Positions 10,188-20,747 of a stretch of DNA of 64,000 nt are shown piece by piece. Each line of letters begins with the position of its first letter. Position 1 is the first letter of the stretch. Source of the stretch: Primula veris (taxonomy: Eukaryota; Streptophyta; Magnoliopsida; Ericales; Primulaceae); assembly GCA_963682055.1 (NCBI GenBank), contig OY821750.1:13022501-13086500 (forward strand), read 5' to 3'. Made by a program: the position numbers and the translations under genes. The notes beneath the pieces were generated by a model. That model was not told the origin of the DNA. It made no database searches and saw nothing but the letters and a program-made list of their open reading frames with translations.

Positions 10188-11434
10188 TGAAATTCCTATC
10201 CGCTGTTCTAGATGCAGTTTTGCAGTAAGGTTCCAAGTGGGGTTGGAACTGCAGTTGGAACCAAGTGTATAAGGTTCCAAGTGAGGTTGGAACTGCAGTT
10301 GGAACCAAGTGTATTAATGGACAGAACTGTTTTAAAATTAAATGTACTTGAAAATAATTCACACGCACATTTAACAACGGAGTTCACCTAACTAGGCTAC
10401 GTCTCCGGGGCACTTACCCAGATTATGATATTATAAAAAGCTTACAATATATGACTCAAGTCTTAATGAAAAACTTAGACTCCCTCTAGGTTTTTCTGCC
10501 TATCACTATATTGCTCCTACTCTATAACTATCACTTATAAATCAATGGCATCCCACCATTGTTTTCTTTTTAAAGCTCACGTGTATTCTCTCTAGAAAAT
10601 AAGTTCTTTATAATTTAGAACACACACATTTACAAGCTTAGTTATCAACTATATATAAGCAAAAACAATCTTCTATCTTTGAAGGTCTTTTGTGATTGCT
10701 TTTGACTTTAATGATTGGCTTTAGTCTTTCCATGTAATACGTGATTCTTCAGCGTGAAATAGACTTCAATCATGATTGGTTGATACCTGTTAAATAACAA
10801 GCTTGATTGTAGGAGTTAGTATTTTCTATAACAAGGAAACATATAAAAAGATCATATCTTGATAAGATGATATCTTTTAGATATTCATGTAAGACATTAA
10901 CTCCTAATTTTATTCAATCTTTAAACATATCATACTGATTTGATAGGGAACAAAGATTGAAACAAGTAATAAGGATAATCATAAGAGAAGAGATCATATT
11001 CAAAAGGAAACAACCTTATAAACTAATCTCTTTATATCTTTAATAAGACATCTTTCCTTAACACTTTGATATTCTCAATAAACACATATAAAACGTTTAA
11101 GACCTTATGAGAATATATCCTGCATACTTTAAAACAAGTAATTATATTAAAGAATGGTTATGCAGATAAATGGAACTAAACAGAATTCTGCTGAACAACA
11201 GGTTTGAACTGAGGTTGCAACTTAGGTTGCAACTGGTACTTGAAACCTGTCAGCATAGGTTGCAACTTAGTTTGCAACTGGTACTTGGAACCTGTCAGCA
11301 GAGGTTGCAACTGAGGTTGCAACTGGTACTTGGAACCTGTCAATCCTGTCTTAGTCCTTAATAACAGTTACGATTTATTTAGTAAAAACCAATAGACAAT
11401 TAACAATATTTAGACCAGAAATCTGGTCCTAACA
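10188..11434 (-). repeat. Copia LTR1 (1247 bp)
   Basis: On the plus strand TGAAATTCC to GGTCCTAACA; in sense TGTTAGGACC to GGAATTTCA. Two internal arrays are built on one word family. One is at 10218-10305 (two 44-bp units with GGTTCCAA and GTTGGAAC); the other is at 11213-11347 (three 45-bp units each with two GTTGCAAC-type words). A TATA-like TTATATATAG lies on the minus strand near 10645-10655, which would put the 5' repeat array in U3 and the 3' array in U5; this is inferred. Confidence -1.
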
Positions 11435-11817
11435 ATCTCCCCCTTTGTCATTGGTTTTGACAAATCAATAAAGTTTATAAATCAACCCAACCACCTGCAA
11501 ATTCAATACCAGTAAGCTCCCCCTGTAAGTTAGAATTGCAGGCATATTATATAAGCACAATGTATGTGCACACAGTAAGTTTTCAGACCTGTTTCAAGTT
11601 TAAAGGCATTCATACTTCAACAAGATACTTTCAGAAGGAAACTGCAGAATTATTAAAGCCAAACAGATTAAGGCCAAACAGGCTAAAGCCAAACAGGCAT
11701 AAAATTGTCTTAATACAGCATAATTGAAAAGCAGAATAAAGTCTTGAAAACATCAGAATGAAACTAAAACAATAAAACATAAACTTCACTCCCCCTATTT
11801 GTCAGCAACCATTGGAA
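11435..11817 (-). other. Copia 3' UTR and polypurine tract, unit 1
   Basis: Purine tract AAAGGGGGAGAT abuts LTR1 (11435-11446, minus strand). A second purine-rich AGGGGGAGCTTACTGG lies near 11510-11525, and AAATAGGGGGAGTG lies near 11780. Several G-runs upstream of the 3' LTR are common in this lineage. No ORF of note. Confidence -1.
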
Positions 11818-13104
11818 TTAGTCACTTGGAATATCACACTGTGGGGGTCTTTCTCTTAGAGGATTCTGCCTGACTACTTCTTCATCTTCTGCATTATCAT
11901 CCTCACTGCTGATTGAAAAACCATCATGACTTTGAGTGTCGTTACTGTCATCATCCTCACTTTCTATGAGATTCACCAGCAACTTGTTTATCTGATAGTC
12001 ATCAGCATCCAGTTCAGCTCTCCTTTCTTGATTGTAGGCCAACTTCTGTTGTAAGTACCATCTTATACCTTTCTTCTTTGCTGAAGGAGCAGTTGAAGTT
12101 TCTTCTTCTTTTTCTTTCCCTTTGTCACCAGAAATGTCATTGACATGCCCTTCTTTTAACAGTTTGGCAGAAATATAGAGAGCAGAGGGACAATCTGTGA
12201 TTGGTTCATTAGTGATACTAATAGGAGAATCTCTATTCATAGAAGCAACTTGACCCAGAATAATACTGGAGATTAGGCAGGGGAATGGAAGCAGAATGGA
12301 TGATGAATTATCATCACTGAAATCCCTTATAAGGTTAAAGATATGATGGCCAAAGTTTATGGGTAGAGAAGACATTATCTTATACAGAAAGATGGCCATA
12401 TCTTTGTTAACTCTGGAGGGTTGTTTGGTAGGGGTCCAGTTGAACCTAGCAATTTTGTGCAATACAGCAGCACAAAGTGTGAGAGAGGATGTTTTGATGG
12501 AAGTACCATCAAAGCTAGTGTTCTTTCCAGTTAGAACCAGAGCAATAACTTCCATATCATACTCAGCATTATCCACAGAAGAATTGGGTGTATTCAGACA
12601 GTTATTAATTAACTCAGGTGTAAAGTCTAAAGTTATTCCCCTCAGAAAGACCCTTCCAAACATAGGATTACTCTTATCAAAGACACCACTAGTCAAGTTG
12701 GCATAAAATTCTTTAACTACAGCAGGATAGTAGGAACTAGCATAAGAAATAGTTTCTCCTAATCCAACAGCAAAGAGCATTTTTTCAACATACACTTGTA
12801 TGTATGGATAACTAACCAAATTGAGCCTTCTTTCACAATGGATTTCTTTACTAGAGTAAGCCCTAAATCTCCTATAAGATTTTCTACTCCAGAATCGAGG
12901 ATCAACTTCATTGAATCTAGGAACAAACTCAAACTTATCTTTAATAGGCTCATTCTCAGGATTCCTCCTAGCACGTTTTTTAGTCCTATGTTTCTTAGAA
13001 GAGGAGGACTCATTTACCTTTGCCTTAGAGCTAGGACTGGTTGGAGATTTGTTCATGAAGTCCCTTAGAGTGCAGTCATCATCAGAATTGGGGTTCGTAG
13101 ACAT
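11818..13104 (-). CDS. Additional (envelope-position) ORF of SIRE-type copia, unit 1, 428 aa
   Basis: Separate ORF downstream of pol, where SIRE/Maximus elements carry an envelope-like or additional ORF. N-terminus: Ser-rich with a basic cluster at about residues 37-49 (KKHRTKKRARRNPE) that could be a nuclear localisation signal. The central part (about 60-300) carries YYPAVVKEFYANL and GITLDFTPELINNCL. The FYANL motif is typical of the putative plant transposon protein family (from memory, PF20167). The C-terminus is acidic (ESEDDDSND, then EDDNAEDEEVV). I see no signal peptide or clear membrane segment, so a classic envelope role is not supported. The sequence just upstream of the ATG is a GTTGCAAC-type repeat. 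Function unknown; that two near-identical copies stay open suggests they are recent or maintained. Confidence -1.
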   Translation of the reverse strand: MSTNPNSDDDCTLRDFMNKSPTSPSSKAKVNESSSSKKHRTKKRARRNPENEPIKDKFEFVPRFNEVDPRFWSRKSYRRFRAYSSKEIHCERRLNLVSYPYIQVYVEKMLFAVGLGETISYASSYYPAVVKEFYANLTSGVFDKSNPMFGRVFLRGITLDFTPELINNCLNTPNSSVDNAEYDMEVIALVLTGKNTSFDGTSIKTSSLTLCAAVLHKIARFNWTPTKQPSRVNKDMAIFLYKIMSSLPINFGHHIFNLIRDFSDDNSSSILLPFPCLISSIILGQVASMNRDSPISITNEPITDCPSALYISAKLLKEGHVNDISGDKGKEKEEETSTAPSAKKKGIRWYLQQKLAYNQERRAELDADDYQINKLLVNLIESEDDDSNDTQSHDGFSISSEDDNAEDEEVVRQNPLRERPPQCDIPSD

Positions 13105-14054
13105 GGTTGCAACTGGGGTTGGAACCTTACTTAGAACCTTGAAGAGGATTTTACAGAGACCTAGGTTTTAACAGTTTAGAGAGAGAGAGAGATTCTATAA
13201 ATTGTAGTTGATTTTGGATAGTAAAAAGAAGTTTATATAAAGAGCAATTAAGTCCATATCTTTTTGAAATAGGAAGTAGATACATGCAAATAAATTTTAA
13301 AACAGATTTAGGCAAAAAAATAGGAAATATCTTATCAACAATTTAAGGAAATCACAGCAAGATCACGAAAAGAAGATACATCCAACCAATAATATAGATA
13401 AACATTCCTTTTTGCACAAACAGATTTATCCAAAATTTGAAAAAAAAGAGTTGAAGCTTTGAAGGAAATTTGAATTGATTCAAGATAAAGATAGCAATTA
13501 GAAAGATATTGAAGCTTTTGAAAAACAAAAATCTAGCAATTTACCTAAGAAAATATGTTTATCATTGAATAGCCTTAATAAAGATTAGATTTTAGGAGCT
13601 TATATTGAGCAAATCCGTTTTTATCCCTACACAAAAACTTGTTTGATGACCTCAGCAAGGAAAGAGTATAAGTGATGTCAAAAAAAATAAGACTATGTCT
13701 TGACAGTTATAAAGTAGACTGAGGTTTCAACTGATGTTTCAACTGAGCTTGCAACCAGTATTTTTAACACGAGGTTTCAACTGATGTTGCAACTGAACTT
13801 CCAACCAACTATTGAGAGTGTGAGGTTTCAACTGATGTTGCAACTGAAGTTGCAACCATCATAAAAAATTTGCACTTTGTGCTTGCAACTCTATTACCAG
13901 AGAGGTTTTTAAGGACAAGTTACCTCACATCTGTTTTTGAGACACCAAAAAGCGGCTTTTTCAAGACAAAAACATCATAGCTCAAAATAAGACTTTAACC
14001 TTAGAAATAAAACTTATTAAAGGTACTCAACACAGACATATTTAGCAAAAGTAT
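13105..14054 (-). other. Spacer between pol and additional ORF, unit 1, with motif repeats
   Basis: Non-coding, about 950 bp. Near the extra ORF (13105-13140) it holds GTTGCAAC and GTTGGAAC words abutting the ATG. At 13722-13862 three imperfect units of about 50 bp repeat GAGGTTTCAACTGATG and GTTGCAACTGAA. It may hold the promoter or splice acceptor for the ORF; a minus-strand TATA-like TTTATATAAAC is near 13230. Confidence -1.
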
Positions 14055-17000
14055 TCAATTAGATTGATAATGACATACCCCTATGTCACTTCTTAATGAT
14101 TCAAACTTGTTTGTATCAAGGGGCTTTGTGAAAATATCTGCTAATTGTCTTTCAGTTGAAACATGTTCTAAAATTAAGCTCTTTTCTTCAACTAGTTCTC
14201 TAATAAAATGATGCCTTAGATCAATATGTTTGGTTCTGGAATGTTGAACTGGATTTTTAGCCAAATCTATAGCACTTTTGTTATCACAAAACAGAGTTAA
14301 TATCTCTTGCTTAACATTATAATCAGTTAACATTTGTTTCATCCAAATTAGTTGAGTGCATCCACTTCCAGCTGCAACATATTCTGCCTCAGCAGTAGAT
14401 AAAGATATGCAATTTTGCTTTTTACTGAACCAAGAAACAAGATTGTTTCCAAAATAAAAACAACCACCAGAAGTACTCTTTCTATCATCTATGTTTCCTG
14501 CCCAATCTGCATCACAGTAGCCACTAAGAAAATGGTTTGTATCTTTAGAGTACCATAGGCCTAGATGAGGTGTTCCTTTTACATACCTTAGAATTCTTTT
14601 GACAGCTAGAAGATGAGGTTCTAAAGGATTTGCTTGATATCTGGCACAAACTCCTACACTTAAGCAAAGGTCTGGTCTACTAGCAGTTAAATACAGCAAA
14701 CTTCCAATCATGGATCTATAAAGACTGGGACAAACACTTTTTCCTTTATCATTTTTAGACAGTTTAAGGGTAGTACTCATAGGAGTTCTCTTTTCTTTAC
14801 TCTCACTTAGACCAAACTTCTTAACAAGATTGTCTGCATACTTGCTTTGACATAGAAAAATCCCTTTCTCATTCTGTTTAACTTGCAATCCTAAAAAGTA
14901 AGTCAATTCACCTCCACCACTCATTTCAAATTCATTTTTCATATCAGAAATGAATTCTTCTATCCTATTATTAGAAGATGAGCCAAACACAATGTCATCA
15001 ACATATATTTGCGCAACAATTATATCCTTTGTAGTTTTCTTTGTAAACAGAGTTTTATCAACTCCCCCTCTTTTAAAACCTTTTTCAAGCAAAAACTTGG
15101 TTAATCTATCATACCAAGCTCTAGGGGCTTGCTTAAGACCATACAAGGCCTTTTTCAGCAAATAAACATGTTCAGGAAAGTTAGGATCTTCAAATCCCTT
15201 AGGTTGACAGACATAAACCTCTTCATTAATCACACCATTAAGAAAAGCACTCTTTATGTCAAGTTGAAACAGTTTAAAATCATACAGACATGCAAGAGAT
15301 AGTAGCATTCTAATGGATTCAATTCTAGCTACAGGAGCAAAGGTTTCATCAAAGTCAATTCCCTCAATTTGTGTATGACCCTGAGCTACCAACCTAGCTT
15401 TATTCCTGATAATCACTCCATCCTCATCACTTTTATTTCTAAAAATCCATTTAGTCCCTATAACATTTTTATTAGAAGGTCTGGGTACTAAAGTCCATAC
15501 ATCATTTCTCTCAAATTGAGCCAATTCATCCTGCATAGCTAAAATCCATTCACTATCTTCTAGAGCTTCTTTTATATTCTTAGGTTCTAACTGAGAGATA
15601 TAACAAGCAAAGTGAACAACATTATTTCTTTTACCTCTGGTTTTCATACCTGAAGTAACTTCTCCTATGACATTGTCAAGAGAATGATTTTTCTGAGTCC
15701 TTACATAGCGAGGCCTGCTAGTTGACTGAGCATGAGAACTTTCTTCTTCTTCTTCAGATTCAGCAGCATTCTGGGTTTCAACTGTGGTTCCAACCTCAGT
15801 TCCAACCTCAGTTGTAACCTCAGTTGCAACTGGACTTCCAACCACTCTGGGACTTCCAGTTTGTTGAGTTTCTTCCTTCTCTTTTTCTGTAGTCTCAGCC
15901 TGTTCATCATCACCTGTAATCTCATCAATAGTTTTTAGGTCATCAAATAACACATTATAAGATTCCATAACACAGTTTGTTCTTTGATTGAAGACTCTAA
16001 ATGCTCTACTATTCTGAGCATAACCAAGAAAAATCCCTTTATCACTTTTAGAGTCAAATTTACCAAGATGCTCTCTATCTCTGAGAATGTAGCAAACACA
16101 TCCAAAAACTTGAAAATACTTTACATTGAGTTTTCTACCTTTCCATATTTCATAAGCTGTCATGGAAGTACCTTTAGTAATATAAACTCTATTAACTATA
16201 TGACAGGCAGTATTAACAGCTTCAGCCCAAAATCTATTGGCAAGTTTCTTAGAGTTAAGCATTACTCTAGCCATTTCCTGAATGGTTCTATTTTTCCTTT
16301 CAACTATGCCATTTTGCTGTGGGGTCTTAGGAGCAGAGAACTCATGACATATTCCTAAGGAGTTGCAGAATTCTTTAAACCTGATATTTTCAAATTCAGT
16401 TCCATGATCACTTCTAATCCTAGCAATATTACCACTAGTGGAACCTTTTTCAAGTTGCAGTTTTAAGCACAGAGTTTTGAATAGTTCAAAAGTTTCAGAC
16501 TTATCCTTTAAGAACACTACCCAAGAGTATCTAGAGAAATCATCTACAACTACTAGAATGTACTTCTTACCACCTATACTAGCAGTTTGCATAGGACCCA
16601 TCAAGTCAATGTGAAGAAGTTCTAAGACTCTCTTAGTGTAGATTAGACTAGTACTTTTGTGAATACTTTTGGTTTGTTTGCCTATAGCACAATCACCACA
16701 GACACTTTGAGTTTTAGCACTAAGTTTAGGAATTCCTCTTATCAATTCCTTTTTAACAAGCTTATCTAAAGTTTTGTAATTCACATGCCCAAGCCTTTTA
16801 TGCCAAATATCTACATTATTAGTAATGGCTTGATTACACCTACTTTGAGTCAATTCTTTTTCAGCTTTTTCAAACACATAGCAACTGTTGGTTGATCTAA
16901 CTCCAGTCATGATTAAATCATTGTTAAGATTAGTAATTAGACACCTTTCTTTGTCAAATTTAACAGTCATTTCATTATCACAGAGTTGACTGATACTAAT

Positions 17001-19058
17001 AAGATTAGCTTTTAGACCATCTACAAGAAAAACATCCTCAATATTAGGCATTCCAGGTTTGTTTAAGGTACATTTACCAATAATTTTACCTGTATCTCCA
17101 CCTCCAAACACAACAGTGTTACCTGTAAGAATGGTGACATTTTTTAGGAGGCTTGCAGTACCTGTCATATGCTTAGAGCATCCACTGTCAAAATACCAAT
17201 CATTAGAAGTAACAGCATTCAAAGAGTTAATAACAGCTTTGTTGTTAGCAACTAAAGTTGCTTTTTCTTTAACTTTCCAGACCCATTTCAAATTTTTATT
17301 GACAGAAGCCAACCAGGTTTTCTGGGAAATATACTTTCTGTTTCTTTTTAAATAACACTGGACTTCAGAATGACCAGGTTTTTTACAGAAATTACACAAC
17401 TTCAACCTAAAGTTATTTTTATCCCTAAAGCTATTCAGTTTGTTCATGGTTGCAACTTTGGTTGTAACTGAGCTTAAAACCTTCTTTACATAAACCTGAG
17501 TTTTATTCCTGGTTGCAACTCTGGTTGCAACTGAGCTTCTAACCTTGTGGTCAAAATCATGAGTTTTAGCTTTAGCAACAGCTTCAATAAAAGTAGTTTT
17601 TTCTGTACTCTTACTACCATAGTAACCTAGACCACTGATATCTTTGGAGCCTCTAGAATATGACAGCATGTCATCTAATTTATCTGAAGCAGAAACATTC
17701 AGCAATTTTATTATCTTTTTAGTTTCAGTAAGTTCAGCCAGTTGTAATTTAAGCTTCTCAGTAAGACTTTTAACCTCATCCTTTAGATCAACATTCAGTT
17801 TGCTTATGATCAAGGATTGTTTACTCAGACATTTATACTTTTCATACAGAACAAGGTATTGCTTAGTAATGTTTTCATCAGAAGGCTCTTCCTCATCACT
17901 GCTATATGTTTCACAGGCAGTTGTAACTGGGGTTGAAACCTGCTCACAGTCACTTTCATAAGTAGGTTCTTTTTCAGTGATTATTCCCATGAAATTAACA
18001 AAATTGGAACCATCCTCTTCATCACTGTTACTATCAGAATCACTATCACTATGAGTGGTTATATAAGCATTTTTGTTTCTTTTTAAAGTGTTTGCACACT
18101 CAGCCTGAATATGACCAAAACCTCTACATTCTCTACACTGAATTTCTTTAGGTTTGTATTTTTTGTTATCCTTTTCTTTGGAATTCCACTTTCCTGTAGA
18201 GTTATTATTGAACCTAGACTCTGTCTTAAACTGATTATCCTTTTTTTGAAAGTTTTTAGATGAACCAGTATCATCCTCCTTTTTCTTATAAAACTTCTTG
18301 TACACCTTTTTTGCAAAGAAAGCTAGTTGTTCTTCATCACTCATTTTATCACAGGCATTAGATTCAGATTTCTTAGCTTGAAATGCTATTCCCTTTTCTG
18401 GTCTTTTATGTTTGAAGAATTTCAGTTCATGAGTACTTAGATTTCCTATGAGTTCTTCAAGTTTAAGATTATCTAAGTCAGTTGATTCTTCAATAGCTGT
18501 GACCTTAATTTCAAACCTTTCTGGGAGTGACCTAAGAGTTTTCTTAACAAGTTTAGCATCACTGTATTTTTCACCTAAGGTTCCAGCTTGATGCGCAATG
18601 TGGCAGATTCTACCAATAAATTGTTCAATGTTTTCATCTTCCTCCATTCTTAAGTTCTCAAATTGGGTAGTTAATTGTTGAAGTTTGAAAGCTTTTACTT
18701 TAGTGGTTCCTTCAAAAGTAACTTGCAAAATATCCCATGCTTCTTTAGCTGTTTCACAATGAGAGATATACCTGAATACGCTGAGAGTTACACCAGCAAA
18801 AATCAAGTTTATAGCTGTTGAGTTGGCACTTGATTTTCTGTCTTCTTCAGCAGACCATCTGTCTTCAGGTAAGAGAATCAGTTCTCCTTCATTATCCATG
18901 GTAGTTGGAGCCTCCCATCCATACATAACAGTCTTCCATGCATGTTCATTCTGCTGTTTGATGAAAGACCTCATTCTAATTTTCCATACTCCATAGTTTA
19001 CTCCTCCTTCAAGCAATGGAGGTTTGTTGAAAGCGTTTCCTTCCCTCATTAAGTCCAT
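14055..19058 (-). CDS. SIRE-type copia gag-pol polyprotein, intact, 1667 aa
   Basis: Uninterrupted polyprotein for particle formation, reverse transcription and integration. In order: gag (about 1-310) with zinc knuckle CRECRGFGHIQAEC (about 309-322); second knuckle CNFCKKPGHSEVQC (about 559); aspartic protease DSGCSKHM (about 625); integrase finger HKRLGHVNY / CGDCAIGK (750-790), catalytic region HIDLMGP, RSDHGTEFEN and QNGIVERKN (about 817, 884, 919); reverse transcriptase from WTLVPRPSNKN (about 1190) with IYVDDIVFGS (about 1355); RNase H with DADWAG, AEAEYVAAG and DNKSAID (1516-1592). It ends IGVCHYQSN. The usual GYTQ of copia RT reads GHTQ here, while unit 2 has GYTQ, so activity may be affected. 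Stretches rich in Val/Thr (about 1085-1110) and near 515-540 are encoded by GTTGCAAC-type repeats. Confidence -1.
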   Translation of the reverse strand: MDLMREGNAFNKPPLLEGGVNYGVWKIRMRSFIKQQNEHAWKTVMYGWEAPTTMDNEGELILLPEDRWSAEEDRKSSANSTAINLIFAGVTLSVFRYISHCETAKEAWDILQVTFEGTTKVKAFKLQQLTTQFENLRMEEDENIEQFIGRICHIAHQAGTLGEKYSDAKLVKKTLRSLPERFEIKVTAIEESTDLDNLKLEELIGNLSTHELKFFKHKRPEKGIAFQAKKSESNACDKMSDEEQLAFFAKKVYKKFYKKKEDDTGSSKNFQKKDNQFKTESRFNNNSTGKWNSKEKDNKKYKPKEIQCRECRGFGHIQAECANTLKRNKNAYITTHSDSDSDSNSDEEDGSNFVNFMGIITEKEPTYESDCEQVSTPVTTACETYSSDEEEPSDENITKQYLVLYEKYKCLSKQSLIISKLNVDLKDEVKSLTEKLKLQLAELTETKKIIKLLNVSASDKLDDMLSYSRGSKDISGLGYYGSKSTEKTTFIEAVAKAKTHDFDHKVRSSVATRVATRNKTQVYVKKVLSSVTTKVATMNKLNSFRDKNNFRLKLCNFCKKPGHSEVQCYLKRNRKYISQKTWLASVNKNLKWVWKVKEKATLVANNKAVINSLNAVTSNDWYFDSGCSKHMTGTASLLKNVTILTGNTVVFGGGDTGKIIGKCTLNKPGMPNIEDVFLVDGLKANLISISQLCDNEMTVKFDKERCLITNLNNDLIMTGVRSTNSCYVFEKAEKELTQSRCNQAITNNVDIWHKRLGHVNYKTLDKLVKKELIRGIPKLSAKTQSVCGDCAIGKQTKSIHKSTSLIYTKRVLELLHIDLMGPMQTASIGGKKYILVVVDDFSRYSWVVFLKDKSETFELFKTLCLKLQLEKGSTSGNIARIRSDHGTEFENIRFKEFCNSLGICHEFSAPKTPQQNGIVERKNRTIQEMARVMLNSKKLANRFWAEAVNTACHIVNRVYITKGTSMTAYEIWKGRKLNVKYFQVFGCVCYILRDREHLGKFDSKSDKGIFLGYAQNSRAFRVFNQRTNCVMESYNVLFDDLKTIDEITGDDEQAETTEKEKEETQQTGSPRVVGSPVATEVTTEVGTEVGTTVETQNAAESEEEEESSHAQSTSRPRYVRTQKNHSLDNVIGEVTSGMKTRGKRNNVVHFACYISQLEPKNIKEALEDSEWILAMQDELAQFERNDVWTLVPRPSNKNVIGTKWIFRNKSDEDGVIIRNKARLVAQGHTQIEGIDFDETFAPVARIESIRMLLSLACLYDFKLFQLDIKSAFLNGVINEEVYVCQPKGFEDPNFPEHVYLLKKALYGLKQAPRAWYDRLTKFLLEKGFKRGGVDKTLFTKKTTKDIIVAQIYVDDIVFGSSSNNRIEEFISDMKNEFEMSGGGELTYFLGLQVKQNEKGIFLCQSKYADNLVKKFGLSESKEKRTPMSTTLKLSKNDKGKSVCPSLYRSMIGSLLYLTASRPDLCLSVGVCARYQANPLEPHLLAVKRILRYVKGTPHLGLWYSKDTNHFLSGYCDADWAGNIDDRKSTSGGCFYFGNNLVSWFSKKQNCISLSTAEAEYVAAGSGCTQLIWMKQMLTDYNVKQEILTLFCDNKSAIDLAKNPVQHSRTKHIDLRHHFIRELVEEKSLILEHVSTERQLADIFTKPLDTNKFESLRSDIGVCHYQSN

Positions 19059-19117
19059 TGTTACTAGAACACAGGATCCACACTAAGTAAGATCTAGTGT
19101 GAAGCTCTGATACCAAT
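19059..19117 (-). promoter_or_regulatory. Copia leader and primer binding site, unit 1
   Basis: Short leader between LTR2 and the gag ATG, with ATTGGTATCAGAGC (19104-19117, minus strand) complementary to initiator tRNA-Met. Confidence -1.
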
Positions 19118-20364
19118 TGAAATTCCTATCCGCTGTTCTAGATGCAGTTTTGCAGTAAGGTTCCAAGTGGGGTTGGAACTGCAGTTGGAACCAAGTGTAT
19201 AAGGTTCCAAGTGAGGTTGGAACTGCAGTTGGAACCAAGTGTATTAATGGACAGAACTGTTTTAAAATTAAATGTACTTGAAAATAATTCACACGCACAT
19301 TTAACAACGGAGTTCACCTAACTAGGCTACGTCTCCGGGGCACTTACCCAGATTATGATATTATAAAAAGCTTACAATATATGACTCAAGTCTTAATGAA
19401 AAACTTAGACTCCCTCTAGGTTTTTATGCCTATCACTATATTGCTCCTACTCTATAACTATCACTTATAAATCAATGGCATCCCACCATTGTTTTCTTTT
19501 TAAAGCTCACGTGTATTCTCTCTAGAAAATAAGTTCTTTATAATTTAGAACACACACATTTACAAGCTTAGTTATCAACTATATATAAGCAAAAACAATC
19601 TTCTATCTTTGAAGGTCTTTTGTGATTGCTTTTGACTTTAATGATTGGCTTTAGTCTTTCCATGCAATACGTGATTCTTCAGCGTGAAATAGACTTCAAT
19701 CATGATTGGTTGATACCTGTTAAATAACAAGCTTGATTGTAGGAGTTAGTATTTTCTATAACAAGGAAACATATAAAAAGATCATATCTTGATAAGATGA
19801 TATCTTTTAGATATTCATGTAAGACATTAACTCCTAATTTTATTCAATCTTTAAACATATCATACTGATTTGATAGGGAACAAAGATTGAAACAAGTAAT
19901 AAGGATAATCATAAGAGAAGAGATCATATTCAAAAGGAAACAACCTTATAAACTAATCTCTTTATATCTTTAATAAGACATCTTTCCTTAACACTTTGAT
20001 ATTCTCAATAAACACATATAAAACGTTTAAGACCTTATGAGAATATATCCTGCATACTTTAAAACAAGTAATTATATTAAAGAATGGTTATGCAGATAAA
20101 TGGAACTAAACAGAATTCTGCTGAACAACAGGTTTGAACTGAGGTTGCAACTTAGGTTGCAACTGGTACTTGAAACCTGTCAGCATAGGTTGCAACTTAG
20201 GTTGCAACTGGTACTTGGAACCTGTCAGCAGAGGTTGCAACTGAGGTTGCAACTGGTACTTGGAACCTGTCAATCCTGTCTTAGTCCTTAATAACAGTTA
20301 GAATTTATTTAGTAAAAACCAATAGACAATTAACAATATTTAGACCAGAAATCTGGTCCTAACA
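19118..20364 (-). repeat. Copia LTR2 (1247 bp), shared by units 1 and 2
   Basis: Same length and ends as LTR1. It is 5' LTR of unit 1 and 3' LTR of unit 2. All six GTTGCAAC words of the 45-bp x 3 array (about 20143-20277) are perfect here, whereas LTR1 and LTR3 each have one altered. Confidence -1.
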
Positions 20365-20747
20365 ATCTCCCCCTTTGTCATTGGTTTTGACAAATCAATA
20401 AAGTTTATAAATCAACCCAACCACCTGCAAATTCAATACCAGTAAGCTCCCCCTGTAAGTTAGAATTGCAGGCATATTATATAAGCACAATGTATGTGCA
20501 CACAGTAAGTTTTCAGACCTGTTTCAAGTTTAAAGGCATTCATACTTCAACAAGATACTTTCAGAAGGAAACTGCAGAATTATTAAAGCCAAACAGATTA
20601 AGGCCAAACAGGCTAAAGCCAAACAGGCATAAAATTGTCTTAATACAGCATAATTGAAAAGCAGAATAAAGTCTTGAAAACATCAGAATGAAACTAAAAC
20701 AATAAAACATAAACTTCACTCCCCCTATTTGTCAGCAACCATTGGAA
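20365..20747 (-). other. Copia 3' UTR and polypurine tract, unit 2
   Basis: Same as 11435-11817, with AAAGGGGGAGAT next to LTR2. Confidence -1.

Larger units (their letters stand above)
10188..20364 (-). mobile_element. SIRE-type Ty1-copia element, unit 1 (complete, both LTRs)
   Basis: About 10.2 kb: 5' LTR 19118-20364, gag-pol 19058-14055, spacer, extra ORF 13104-11818, polypurine tract, 3' LTR 10188-11434. Both ORFs are uninterrupted. The gag-pol-plus-downstream-ORF layout, the long LTR, and ATTGGTATCAGAGC after TTTCA at the 5' LTR are typical of the SIRE/Maximus lineage. LTR1 and LTR2 differ at only about four or five sites by eye. LTR2 is shared with unit 2, so LTR divergence here does not date a simple insertion. 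Confidence -1.

Noticed and set aside
11213..11347. CRISPR-like regularly spaced repeats
   Set aside because: A plant nuclear LTR with contiguous tandem units and no unique spacers.
11170..11361. Leu/Gln/Arg repeat ORF in each copia LTR (also 20100 and 29031)
   Set aside because: It is simply the 45-bp motif array read in an open frame, with no start context; the frame exists because 45 is a multiple of three.
15701..15928. Overlapping ORFs within gag-pol, including Lys-rich and Leu-rich frames
   Set aside because: Alternate-frame shadows of the acidic, repeat-coded linker of the polyprotein.
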